A DNA stretch of 64,000 bases from an uncultured Bacteroidota bacterium (lineage in GTDB: Bacteria > Bacteroidota > Bacteroidia > 2-12-FULL-35-15): assembly GCA_903847205.1 (NCBI GenBank), contig CAINDA010000024.1, forward strand, positions 1 through 64,000. Reading direction: 5' to 3'. This document shows positions 1 through 8,898 of this stretch, one piece after another. Positions within the stretch are counted from its first letter, which is position 1. Each line of letters opens with the position of its first letter. Under the pieces are notes generated by a model. The model was not told where the DNA came from, ran no database searches, and saw only the letters and a list, made by a program, of their open reading frames with translations. The position numbers were made by a program, and so were the translations under genes.

Positions 1-273
1 CTAACTTTTGATGAATGAAAGCATTTTTTTAATGAATGCTCCCTAACTTTTGATGAATGAAAGCATTTTTTTAATGAATGCTTCCTAACTTTTGATGAAT
101 GGAAGCATTTTTTTAATGAATGCTTCCTAACTTTTGATGAATGGAAACATTTTTTTAATGAATGCTTCGTAACTTTTGATGAATGGAAGCATTTTTTTAA
201 TGAATGCTTCCTAACTTTTGATGAATGGAAGCATTTTTTAATCAAAAGAACCATGTTTTTAATGAATGGTTCC
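1..273. repeat. 42-bp tandem hairpin array upstream of the SprB-like adhesin
   Basis: Six head-to-tail units begin at 1, 43, 85, 127, 169 and 211, each 42 bp and nearly identical; the array probably continues left of the window. Units 3, 5 and 6 contain the stem GAAGCAT / ATGCTTC around an 11-nt T-rich loop (e.g. 102-108 with 120-126). A diverged seventh hairpin at 248-272 has GAACCAT / ATGGTTC with the same stem and loop lengths, so one base pair changed on both sides together. Units 1, 2 and 4 have shorter or mismatched stems. No spacer-like unique sequence lies between units, so this is not CRISPR. The function is unknown; a structured-RNA, terminator-like or nucleoid role is possible. Confidence 0.9.
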
Positions 274-343
274 AGCTATTAAAAAAGTAATTCCATTCAG
301 GTACGCTGTTGTTATTTTCTTTTATTTATATATTGCACCATAA

Positions 344-3300
344 ATGATTATAAATTTAAACGTGAAATATTTACGCTCAAAGTTAATTTTTCAAATCATT
401 ATCTGTCTGCCTTTAATTATTTCTGCGCAGACTAAGAGCTCTTCAATTGCATCGAAATCAATAAATTCTTTAACTGGCGGCAGACAGCTTCTTGTGAAAC
501 CCTTTGAAAATAGAGTTTTTATTAAAGAGCTGGGGCAATTCGCCAGAAATGCAAGAGAATTAAAAACACCCTTGACAGAGCCTGTGCTTTATGGTGTCGA
601 AAATTCAGAATTTAGTGCCTATTTCACTGCGCATGGCATTATCTTTCAATTTCCTGAACGAAAAAATATTGAAGAAAAGGACAGAGAAAAAATAAATGGA
701 GAACCGGAAGAAAAAACTGTTGAGACCACATGGCATAGCTCGCAAATGTTATGGCTTAATACAAATGCAGCCACAGAAGTAATACCGGAAGAGAAGGTTT
801 CGGAATATTACAACTACGGAGGTTTTGCAAACGACAGCACCATCAATTTTGTTCCTGCATATAAAAAATTAAAATACATAAACCTGTATCCCGGTGTGGA
901 TGCGGAATTTGAATTGTCTGAAAAAGGAGGAATAAAATATAAGTTTATAGTAAAGCCAAATGTTGTTATTCCTGCTATTTCATTTCAATGGAAAGGCGTA
1001 AATAATATTGGTACAGATGAAAAGGGAGATCTTCACATCAGGAGCAAATTTAATCCCGTAAGTATAAATCCCGAATGGCAGCTTGTGGATCACCAGCCGA
1101 ATGCTTTTACTTCTGATTCGCATACAAATATACCTGTAAAATACAGTGTTACTGACAGCACCGTGCTGTTTCATTTTTCATCAGAAAAAATTTCATCTCC
1201 AGAAGGCATTGTTATAGATCCATGGATCACAAATCCAGTTTTCCCCGGCTTAAACCGCGCTTACGATATACAGGAAGATTCAATAGGCAATGTTTTTGTG
1301 CATGGAAATTATTCTCAGTCTTCTTCCAGTAATTCCTATCATGTGCAGAAATACAGTTCCAGCGGGACATTGATTTGGACGTATATTACTTACTCGATAT
1401 TTTTAGGTGATATCGCGGTTGATAATCCCGGCAATGTTTATATAATTGGAGGTTACTGTGCAGGGAAGCGTCAAAAACTTAACTCTGCCGGTGTGCAGCA
1501 ATGGGTGTTTGCAGGCTTGTGTGAAGAATGGCGTCTGGCATTTAATTATTCAAAAACTACTCTTGCAGTATGCGGTTATTTTGTAAATCCGGGGGGCAAT
1601 AATCTTGCAAAACTGGATATGGCTACCGGAGCCATAAGCAGCCAGATTGCATACAATGAAGAAACAAGATCTATCTCTACTGACTGCAACGGAGATATGT
1701 ATTCACTTCATCTGCCATCGAGCAACCTGCGTAAAACAAATGCAGATTTTACTCCGGGAGGGGTTGCAGCAAGCGGACTTTCATTAATTTATTCGGGAAC
1801 AGGATATGCTTATAACCCAGACTACAATTCCGCCGTTTTCCAAGGTTTTAACGGCAATGTCATAACGGGTCCTTCTGTGTATATATACGACGGCACTAAA
1901 TTGAGAAGATTTAACAAAGCAACCCTCACCGCCGTTAACGATGTTATTGTGCCAAATGGTGTAAACTATCAATGCAGCGGGCTTGCGGCTGATGCCTGCG
2001 GTAATATTTATGCAGGAACCACAAGCGGTATAGTAGTTTATGACTCAGCGCTGAACTATATTTCTACAATACCAACCACCGGGGCTGTTTATGATTTGCT
2101 TAGCGGAGGGGCAGGTGATCTGCTAGCCTGCGGAGAAGGGTTTTTGGGGAGATTCAGTATTAATTGTGCGCCTCCGCCTCCATTAACTTTAACAACCACA
2201 TCAACTAATGCTGCCTGTCGAGGCGGAACTTCAAGTGTTGTAGCAACAGGAGGTTTTGCCCCATACAGCTATCACTGGGAACCGGGAGGACAGACCACTG
2301 CATCAATGGCGCATTTAGCGCCTGGAACTTACACATGCAGTATTACTGATCCATTTTGCCATTCATCTATTGACAGTATTACTGTTGCGCCAACGCTGTC
2401 CCTGCATATTATTAGCGATACAAATATTGTTACCAATGCTGACTTACTGCTTTTTAATCCAACCTGCAAGGGTTTTAACAATGGCTCTGCTGCTGTAACT
2501 GCAACAGGAGGGAAACCTCCTTATACTTATTCTTGGAATACCATACCTGTTCAAACAGGCGATACCGCAATCAGCCTGACTGCGGGAACTTATATTGTTA
2601 CTGTTTTAGATGCGGATACATGTGCGGTGAGCGCCCATATAACCCTCATAGAACCTCCATTATTAACTGCTGTTCCCACCCAGACACCTATCAGCTGTTT
2701 CGCGGACACAGATGGAAGCGCAACGGTGACAGCAGGAGGGGGAACAGTTCCATACACCTATTCATGGAATACAAGCCCTGCGCAGACAACTGCAGCAGCC
2801 CTAAACTTAGGAGATGGCTCATATACCTGCACAGTAACTGATTCCAATTCCTGCATTGCCAGCGCCTCTGTTACTCTCGTTCAGCCACTTTTGGTTTTTA
2901 TTGACCATATTCCGGCAGACACCATCTGCGCCGGGCAGAGCAGTACTCTTACAGCCCTCGCCCATGGAGGAAATCCGGGAGGATATACCTACACATGGAA
3001 TCCATTGCATAACGGCTCAGTCAATATTGTTGCACCTCCGAATACTGCAACCTACAGTGTTACAGCTATGGATAGCAAATCATGTTCATCTTATGCACAG
3101 ACAGTTACTGTAGAAGTAGATCCTCTTCCTACGGCTGTTATCAGCGGGTCAGCATCGGTATGTAAAAACTCTTCTCCGCCTCAAGTTACCTTCACGGGAG
3201 GAGGCAGCACACCGCCCTATACATTTACCTACAGCCTTAACGGCGGGGCATCACAGACAGTAACCAGCACAGGAAATAGTGTAAGTATCTCAGCGCCGAC

Positions 3301-5470
3301 AGTAACCCCGGGTACCTTTACTTATACACTTATCAGCGTAAAAGACGCCGGGTCAAGAACCTGCTCGCAGCTGCAAAGCGGTACTGCAATAGTTGCTGTT
3401 CACCCTCTTCCTGTTTCTTTATTCGGCGATACCCGTGTCTGCCAGGGCATCTCCACACAGTTCTCTGACAGTTCCACAACTGCTGCAGGTAACATAAATG
3501 CCTGGAGCTGGAATTACGGCGATGCGAGTCCTTTAGGTACTGTTCAAAATCCTTCCCGCTTATATGCTGCTGGCGGTATGTATAATGTTACATTGATAGT
3601 AACAAATAATTTCGGCTGTGCGGATACAATTACAAAACCTGTGAGGGTGTATTACAATCCTGTGGCGGATTTTAGCCATGTTGATGTCTGCTTCGGCGAC
3701 AGCCTGCCATTTATTAATACCAGCACTGTTACTCTTCCTGATTCACTTTCGAGCTACTTGTGGGCTTTCGGAGATTTAGGCCCAACGGGCAGTACAGCCA
3801 GTCCTGCCCATTTCTACAGCCAGGCGGGTATTTACAATGTAACTCTTTTAAGCAGAACAGCAAAAGGCTGTTCCAATGCAATGACTCATGCAGTGAAAGC
3901 CTATGATGCACCACAGTCCGCCTTCAGCAAAAATAATATCTGCTTGTTTGATTCAGCTGTATTCAGCAATACAACTATTCCGCCGCTTATGGGAAGCACA
4001 GCAAGCTGGACATGGAATTACGGAGATAACTCAGGACTTAATACAACTGTTTGGAGCCCTGTTCATCATTACCTTTTAGCGGGACACTACCAGGTGACCC
4101 TGATTTCGCGCTCTTCAAATCTTGGTTGTGCCGATACCCTTAAAGACAGCATTACTGTGTATCCTATGCCGATTGCAGGTTACAGCTTCAGTAATGTGTG
4201 TTTAAATCAGCAGATGATTTTCAACGACAGCTCCCGTGTATCAAGCGGAAGCATTGCTGCGCACTCTTGGAATTTCGGCGATGGCAGCTCTCCAAACGGT
4301 AACCCGAATCCGAGCCACCTGTATGCCAATCCGGGCACACGCCCTGTAACATTAATAGTAACGAGCAATTATGGTTGTAAGGATACAATAGTGAAAAACA
4401 CAGTAGTTCATCCCCTTCCGCATGCCCGCATTTATGCATTGGACGTGTGTAACGGAACAACAGTCCAGTTTGCCGATTCTTCTAATATTGCGTCAAGTGA
4501 TACTATTCACCGCTGGCGCTGGAACTATGCTGACAACAGCGCTTTGAGCAGCACCCAAAACACATCTCACTTGTATGGTTCATCCGGTGTTTATGCTGTT
4601 CAGCTATTTATAACATCTTACTTTGGCTGTGTAGATTCTGTTATCAGAACAATAACTGTTAACCCAAATCCAATTGTTGGTTTTACGAGCTCCGACAGTA
4701 TAGGCTGTGAACGGCTCTGCATCACTTTTCATAATACTTCCACTGTTACACCCGGAACAAATACAGCATGGGTGTGGAATTATGGAGATTTAAGCTCTTC
4801 CGGAAGCGGGCAGAACCCTTATCACTGCTACAGTAATGATTCTGTTTTTGCGCCTAACATCTTAGATGTAACATTAACGGTTACTTCCGACAGCGGATGC
4901 GTAAGCACAAAAACAATAAATCATTACATCACTGTATATCCCGCACCGAGTGCTGGTTTTACAGCATTTCCCGGAAGTACAAGCATTATTAACCCGGTAA
5001 TTACAATAACAGATCAATCCATCGGAACCAATTTCTGGCATTGGAACTTCGGTGATCAGGATACAACTTCAATACAGCATCCTTTGCCCCACACCTATGC
5101 AGATACAGGTACTTACCGGATAACGCTGATTGCATCCACTCTGTATAATTGTATTGATACAACCTATCAAACAATTTTCATTGAACCGGATTTTATATTT
5201 TATATTCCAAATTCTTTTACGCCCAATGACGACGGCATAAACGACATTTTTATGGGGAAAGGTATATTTATAAAAGAATATGAAATGATGATATTCGACC
5301 GATGGGGAAATTTAATATTTTATTCTGATGATGCCCTCAAAGGCTGGGATGGCACTGCGAATCACGGGACAGAAACTGCCCAGCAGGATATTTATGTTTA
5401 TAAGATTAGTATCACCGATTTTAACAAGAGAAAACACAGCTACAAAGGGAAAGTAACATTGGTCAGGTAA
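344..5470 (+). CDS. SprB-repeat and PKD-domain surface adhesin with T9SS type B sorting domain
   Basis: A 1708-residue exported protein. Residues 1-29 form a signal peptide ending in SAQ. The next roughly 270 residues resemble the N-terminal domain seen on Bacteroidota SBBP/beta-propeller proteins, followed by beta-propeller-like strands (about 290-600). From about 614 there are SprB-type repeats (GG..PY.Y.W....AGTY...V.D), then from about 1027 a run of PKD domains marked by WNYGD or WNFGD and HLY motifs. The last 90 residues (from about 1617, IPNSFTPNDDGIND, then a FDRWGN motif) are the gliding-motility-associated type B sorting domain used for T9SS export and cell-surface attachment. By family this is an adhesin or surface-filament protein like SprB. 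The ATG at 344 is chosen because the signal peptide follows directly. Its ligand is unknown. Confidence 0.85.
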   Translation: MIINLNVKYLRSKLIFQIIICLPLIISAQTKSSSIASKSINSLTGGRQLLVKPFENRVFIKELGQFARNARELKTPLTEPVLYGVENSEFSAYFTAHGIIFQFPERKNIEEKDREKINGEPEEKTVETTWHSSQMLWLNTNAATEVIPEEKVSEYYNYGGFANDSTINFVPAYKKLKYINLYPGVDAEFELSEKGGIKYKFIVKPNVVIPAISFQWKGVNNIGTDEKGDLHIRSKFNPVSINPEWQLVDHQPNAFTSDSHTNIPVKYSVTDSTVLFHFSSEKISSPEGIVIDPWITNPVFPGLNRAYDIQEDSIGNVFVHGNYSQSSSSNSYHVQKYSSSGTLIWTYITYSIFLGDIAVDNPGNVYIIGGYCAGKRQKLNSAGVQQWVFAGLCEEWRLAFNYSKTTLAVCGYFVNPGGNNLAKLDMATGAISSQIAYNEETRSISTDCNGDMYSLHLPSSNLRKTNADFTPGGVAASGLSLIYSGTGYAYNPDYNSAVFQGFNGNVITGPSVYIYDGTKLRRFNKATLTAVNDVIVPNGVNYQCSGLAADACGNIYAGTTSGIVVYDSALNYISTIPTTGAVYDLLSGGAGDLLACGEGFLGRFSINCAPPPPLTLTTTSTNAACRGGTSSVVATGGFAPYSYHWEPGGQTTASMAHLAPGTYTCSITDPFCHSSIDSITVAPTLSLHIISDTNIVTNADLLLFNPTCKGFNNGSAAVTATGGKPPYTYSWNTIPVQTGDTAISLTAGTYIVTVLDADTCAVSAHITLIEPPLLTAVPTQTPISCFADTDGSATVTAGGGTVPYTYSWNTSPAQTTAAALNLGDGSYTCTVTDSNSCIASASVTLVQPLLVFIDHIPADTICAGQSSTLTALAHGGNPGGYTYTWNPLHNGSVNIVAPPNTATYSVTAMDSKSCSSYAQTVTVEVDPLPTAVISGSASVCKNSSPPQVTFTGGGSTPPYTFTYSLNGGASQTVTSTGNSVSISAPTVTPGTFTYTLISVKDAGSRTCSQLQSGTAIVAVHPLPVSLFGDTRVCQGISTQFSDSSTTAAGNINAWSWNYGDASPLGTVQNPSRLYAAGGMYNVTLIVTNNFGCADTITKPVRVYYNPVADFSHVDVCFGDSLPFINTSTVTLPDSLSSYLWAFGDLGPTGSTASPAHFYSQAGIYNVTLLSRTAKGCSNAMTHAVKAYDAPQSAFSKNNICLFDSAVFSNTTIPPLMGSTASWTWNYGDNSGLNTTVWSPVHHYLLAGHYQVTLISRSSNLGCADTLKDSITVYPMPIAGYSFSNVCLNQQMIFNDSSRVSSGSIAAHSWNFGDGSSPNGNPNPSHLYANPGTRPVTLIVTSNYGCKDTIVKNTVVHPLPHARIYALDVCNGTTVQFADSSNIASSDTIHRWRWNYADNSALSSTQNTSHLYGSSGVYAVQLFITSYFGCVDSVIRTITVNPNPIVGFTSSDSIGCERLCITFHNTSTVTPGTNTAWVWNYGDLSSSGSGQNPYHCYSNDSVFAPNILDVTLTVTSDSGCVSTKTINHYITVYPAPSAGFTAFPGSTSIINPVITITDQSIGTNFWHWNFGDQDTTSIQHPLPHTYADTGTYRITLIASTLYNCIDTTYQTIFIEPDFIFYIPNSFTPNDDGINDIFMGKGIFIKEYEMMIFDRWGNLIFYSDDALKGWDGTANHGTETAQQDIYVYKISITDFNKRKHSYKGKVTLVR

Positions 5471-5673
5471 AGAACAGATATAAGCTGATGAGGACTTTCT
5501 GCGAATGGATTTTTAGTAATTAAAACTTCTTTACGTTTTAATTTTTCCGGCAGATTAAATACTTTACAGGATTTAATTTGAAATCTTCTAAAAATTTTCT
5601 TTTCAAACGATTATTTATCTCGGGAATCTGCTCTGCTTTTAATTCACCTTATAAATTGAAAAAAAATAATTTT

Positions 5674-5681
5674 TATCTTTG
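5674..5681 (+). promoter_or_regulatory. Bacteroidota -7 box TATCTTTG
   Basis: A perfect TAnnTTTG match ends only four bases before the ATG at 5686. If it is used, the transcript would start at or beside the start codon, giving a leaderless or near-leaderless mRNA. Confidence 0.5.
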
Positions 5682-5685
5682 CGCT

Positions 5686-6723
5686 ATGAAAAATATATTT
5701 TGTGTAATTGCTTTAACGTTGCTTGTTTATTCAAGCTGCTCCGCCCAGTTGGCATTGCCTCAGAAACCCGTGGCAGAAGAACCTCAGGGGCTTGTAAAAT
5801 GGCTGACTTTTAAAGAAGCTCAGGAGTTATATAAAAAACAGCCGAAACCTTTTATTATTGATGTTTATACCGACTGGTGCGGCTGGTGCAAGCACATGAT
5901 GAAAACAACCTATTCCGATCCCGGCATTGCAACGTATATTAATACCTATTTTTATCCCGTAAAATTTGATGCAGAAACTAAAGATTCTATTATTTATAAC
6001 GGGACTACTTATTATAATCTGGGAAAAGAAAAGAAATCAACCCATCAATTAGCTGTTAAATTATTAGGCAGTCAGCTGATGTATCCCACAACAATATTTA
6101 CTGCAAATAATTTTCAATTTAATCTTCTTTCGCAGGGTTACCTTGATGTAAAAAAAATTGAACCTCTTTTAATATTTACTGTCGAAAATGTTTTTCTATC
6201 AACGTCTTTCGACGATTTTAAAGTTGGTTTCGAAAAAAAATTTTACGACACAACAAAAACTGTCCCTCTGGTAAAGTGGCTTACAATGAACCAGGCATTG
6301 GAACTACAGGCTGAAAAACCAAAAAAAATTGCAGTGTCAATAGGTACTTCATTTTGTAATTCCTGTAAGGTGATGAACGCAGCAAATTTTTTGGATTCAG
6401 CTTCAGCAAAATATGTGAACGATCATTTTTACCTCGTAGATTTCAGCGCAGAATCAAAAGAGCAGGTCAATTACAAAGGGACTATCTATGAGAACATAGG
6501 AGCAAATAATTTCCCGTTTCATTCTTTGGTTCCAGTGCTGACGCGTAATAATTTTGTACTTCCGTCTTTCGTGATTTTAAATGAAGAATTAAATATAGTT
6601 GACTGTATCCCCAATTATATTTCAGATAAGAGCATGTCTTTAATCATCCCGTTTTTCGGTGATAATTATTATAAAAAAATGAAATGGGAAGATTACGTTA
6701 AATTGAAAAACGAAAAAAAATAA
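5686..6723 (+). CDS. Exported protein with two tandem thioredoxin-like domains
   Basis: 345 residues from the ATG at 5686. An upstream in-frame ATG at 5578 would place 36 unlikely residues before the signal peptide (MKNIFCVIALTLLVYSSCSAQ region). The serine-serine-cysteine at the end of the signal could also make it a lipoprotein. Domain 1 has a WCGWCK redox motif and a DVYTDWCGWC strand typical of thioredoxin-like thiol-disulfide proteins; domain 2 repeats the layout (VKWLTMNQALEL then FCNSCK) with a CNSC pair. The two halves share 'VKWLTF/M..A.EL', so the gene probably arose by internal duplication. The likely role is periplasmic disulfide exchange; the partner is unknown. It converges with uvrC, 38 bp away. 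Confidence 0.75.
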   Translation: MKNIFCVIALTLLVYSSCSAQLALPQKPVAEEPQGLVKWLTFKEAQELYKKQPKPFIIDVYTDWCGWCKHMMKTTYSDPGIATYINTYFYPVKFDAETKDSIIYNGTTYYNLGKEKKSTHQLAVKLLGSQLMYPTTIFTANNFQFNLLSQGYLDVKKIEPLLIFTVENVFLSTSFDDFKVGFEKKFYDTTKTVPLVKWLTMNQALELQAEKPKKIAVSIGTSFCNSCKVMNAANFLDSASAKYVNDHFYLVDFSAESKEQVNYKGTIYENIGANNFPFHSLVPVLTRNNFVLPSFVILNEELNIVDCIPNYISDKSMSLIIPFFGDNYYKKMKWEDYVKLKNEKK

Positions 6724-6761
6724 GGCGGAATTTATTGATGCCTTGACTCCGGCATCTGCTT

Positions 6762-8573
6762 TTAGTTTTCTTTGAATTGATTGTAATATGCAATGAGTGC
6801 CTTAGCTTTCGATTCCCCTATTATTTCTGCTACTTCGAACTCCTGTGCTTCTTTTATTTTTTTTACCGATTTAAAATGTGACAATAGTTTCTGCGCAGTT
6901 GCGGTACTTATTCCTTTTATTTCAGTAAGCTCTGTTTTTAAAGTTCCCTTATCTCTTTTATTACGGTGGTGTGTGATTCCAAAGCGATGTGCCTCATCAC
7001 GTATCTGCTGGATTGTTTTTAATGTTTCACTTCGTTTATCTAAATACATTGGAATAGAATCGTTCGGGAAATAAATTTCTTCGAGTTTTTTTGCGATGCC
7101 AATAATGCCGATTTTTCCTCTAAGACCCAATTTTTCAAGGCTTTCAAGTGCAGCGCTTAACTGACCTTTCCCTCCGTCGATAACTATTAACTGCGGTAAG
7201 GGCTGATTCTCTTCCAATACACGCTTGTAACGCCTGAAAATAATTTCTTCCATGGAAGCAAAATCGTCAGGGCCTTCAACTGTTTTTATGTTGAAATGGC
7301 GGTAATCTTTTTTACTTGGTTTAGCATCTTTAAAAACTGTCATGGCAGCAACAGGATATGCGCCCTGAAAGTTCGAATTGTCAAAACATTCGATATGGCG
7401 GGGTTCTTCAGTTAAATGGAGATCTTTTTTCATCTGCTCCAATATCCGTTTTGTATGACGCTCTGGATCAACAAGGCTTTCTTGTTTTATTTTTTCTCTT
7501 TTGTAGTATTCCACATTCCGCTCAGAAAGTTCAAGCAGATGTTTTTTATCACCGCGCTGCGGAATTGTAAATTCAATATTTGGAAATTCGGTTTCTATAG
7601 CAAATGGAACAATAACCTCAATTGAATTACTGTTGAAACGTTCGCGGAGCTCAGCAATGGCAAGTGTAAGCATTTCTTCATCGCTTTCATCCAGCTTCTT
7701 TTTGAGTTCAATAGTATGTCCCTGAATAATGGCGCCGTTTACTACTTTTAAAAAATTTACATATCCTGTTTTTTCATCTGAAACAATTGAGAACACATCT
7801 ACATTATTTATTGCAGGACTTACAACTGTCGATTTGGTTTGGAATTTTTCTAATAAATCAATTTTTTCTTTTATTATCTGTGCACTTTCGAATTCCATTT
7901 TTTCAATATACTGGTGCAGCAAGGCTTTTAAATGGCGTGCAACAGTATTGCTGTTTCCTTTAACTATTTCTTTTATTTCAGAAATGGTCTGGTCGTAAGC
8001 AGCAGCTGTTTCTTTACCCACGCAGGGAGCTTTGCAATTGCCGATATGATATTCAAGGCAGACTTTAAATTTATCAGCATTGATATTTTCCTGCGATAAT
8101 TTTAAATTGCAGTTGCGTAGTTTATACAGTTGTTTGATTAAATCCAATACCATGTTCATTACTTTTACAGAAGCATACGGACCGAAGTACTGTGACCCGT
8201 CTTTAATGATATTCCGTGTGGTGAAAACGCGTGGGAACGGTTCATTTTTAATACATATCCATGGATATGTTTTATCATCTTTCAATAAAATATTATAGCG
8301 GGGCTGATATTTTTTTATAAGGTTGTTTTCTAAAAGAAGTGCATCAATTTCTGTATCAACAATAATGTATTTGATATCAGTAATTTTTTTAACAAGGATC
8401 TGAGTTTTGCCGTTTTCGTGTTCTTCTTTATTAAAATAGGAAGACACCCGCTTTTTTAAATTTTTCGCCTTACCAACATAAATAATTTTTCCTTCAGCGT
8501 CATAATACTGATATACGCCCGGATTGTCAGGTAATGTGCGGATAATATTATGTATGTGGTCCGATTTTTCCAA
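6762..8573 (-). CDS. uvrC: Excinuclease ABC subunit C
   Basis: 603 residues, normal length for UvrC, the nuclease that cuts on both sides of UvrA/UvrB-marked DNA lesions in nucleotide excision repair. The N-terminal GIY-YIG nuclease (GVY at 19-21, YVGKAKNLKKR from 32) makes the 3' cut. A cysteine group follows (CNLKL..., VCLEYHIGNCKAPC), matching the four-Cys iron-sulfur site of UvrC. Then come a UVR domain (EKMEFESAQIIKEKIDLLEK), the RNase H-like 5' nuclease (IECFDNSNFQG, IVIDGGKGQL) and a C-terminal helix-hairpin-helix (LTEIKGISTATAQKLLSHF). A near-consensus -7 box, TGTCTTTG, lies about 30 bp upstream on the minus strand (8605-8612). It stands alone, with no partner genes adjacent. Confidence 0.97.
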   Translation of the reverse strand: MEKSDHIHNIIRTLPDNPGVYQYYDAEGKIIYVGKAKNLKKRVSSYFNKEEHENGKTQILVKKITDIKYIIVDTEIDALLLENNLIKKYQPRYNILLKDDKTYPWICIKNEPFPRVFTTRNIIKDGSQYFGPYASVKVMNMVLDLIKQLYKLRNCNLKLSQENINADKFKVCLEYHIGNCKAPCVGKETAAAYDQTISEIKEIVKGNSNTVARHLKALLHQYIEKMEFESAQIIKEKIDLLEKFQTKSTVVSPAINNVDVFSIVSDEKTGYVNFLKVVNGAIIQGHTIELKKKLDESDEEMLTLAIAELRERFNSNSIEVIVPFAIETEFPNIEFTIPQRGDKKHLLELSERNVEYYKREKIKQESLVDPERHTKRILEQMKKDLHLTEEPRHIECFDNSNFQGAYPVAAMTVFKDAKPSKKDYRHFNIKTVEGPDDFASMEEIIFRRYKRVLEENQPLPQLIVIDGGKGQLSAALESLEKLGLRGKIGIIGIAKKLEEIYFPNDSIPMYLDKRSETLKTIQQIRDEAHRFGITHHRNKRDKGTLKTELTEIKGISTATAQKLLSHFKSVKKIKEAQEFEVAEIIGESKAKALIAYYNQFKEN

Positions 8574-8898
8574 TGGGAAATTTTATTTGAATTTTGATTT
8601 TTATCAAAGACAGGACTTTGAGGACCTGAAAAATTTACACAATTAAAAAATTCTTGAACGATATGCTCCTTCGATTAATTAAAATTTTAAAAAGGAATAG
8701 TATCTGTTTTCGAATTTACAATAATGCAAAAATGAAGGTACTGCCAAAACCTTTAAAAAGCAATTAATTTGACTGAACAAAGTTGTCAGGCAGGCTGAGA
8801 AAAATAATTTTTAATCAGGATTTTTAGATTTACTTTTGATAAATACATAAGAAATGGAATTATACTTTTATTCAAAAATATTGTTTAATAAATATTAA
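8574..8898. other. Divergent promoter region between uvrC and the PAS kinase
   Basis: 325 bp of AT-rich sequence with a probable promoter on each strand (8605-8612 minus, 8831-8838 plus). No small gene or structured RNA was recognised. Confidence 0.5.
8831..8838 (+). promoter_or_regulatory. -7 box TACTTTTG of the PAS kinase gene
   Basis: A perfect TAnnTTTG match, 60 bp before the ATG at 8899. Confidence 0.5.

Noticed and set aside
1-240. CRISPR array
   Set aside because: Units are directly contiguous with no unique spacers, and no cas genes are in the window.
5578-5685. Upstream ATG for the tandem-thioredoxin gene
   Set aside because: It would bury the signal peptide 36 residues inside the protein, and a -7 box overlaps this stretch.
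6737-6756. Terminator between the thioredoxin gene and uvrC
   Set aside because: GATGCC/GGCATC gives only six pairs and no clean T-run, so it is too weak to list.
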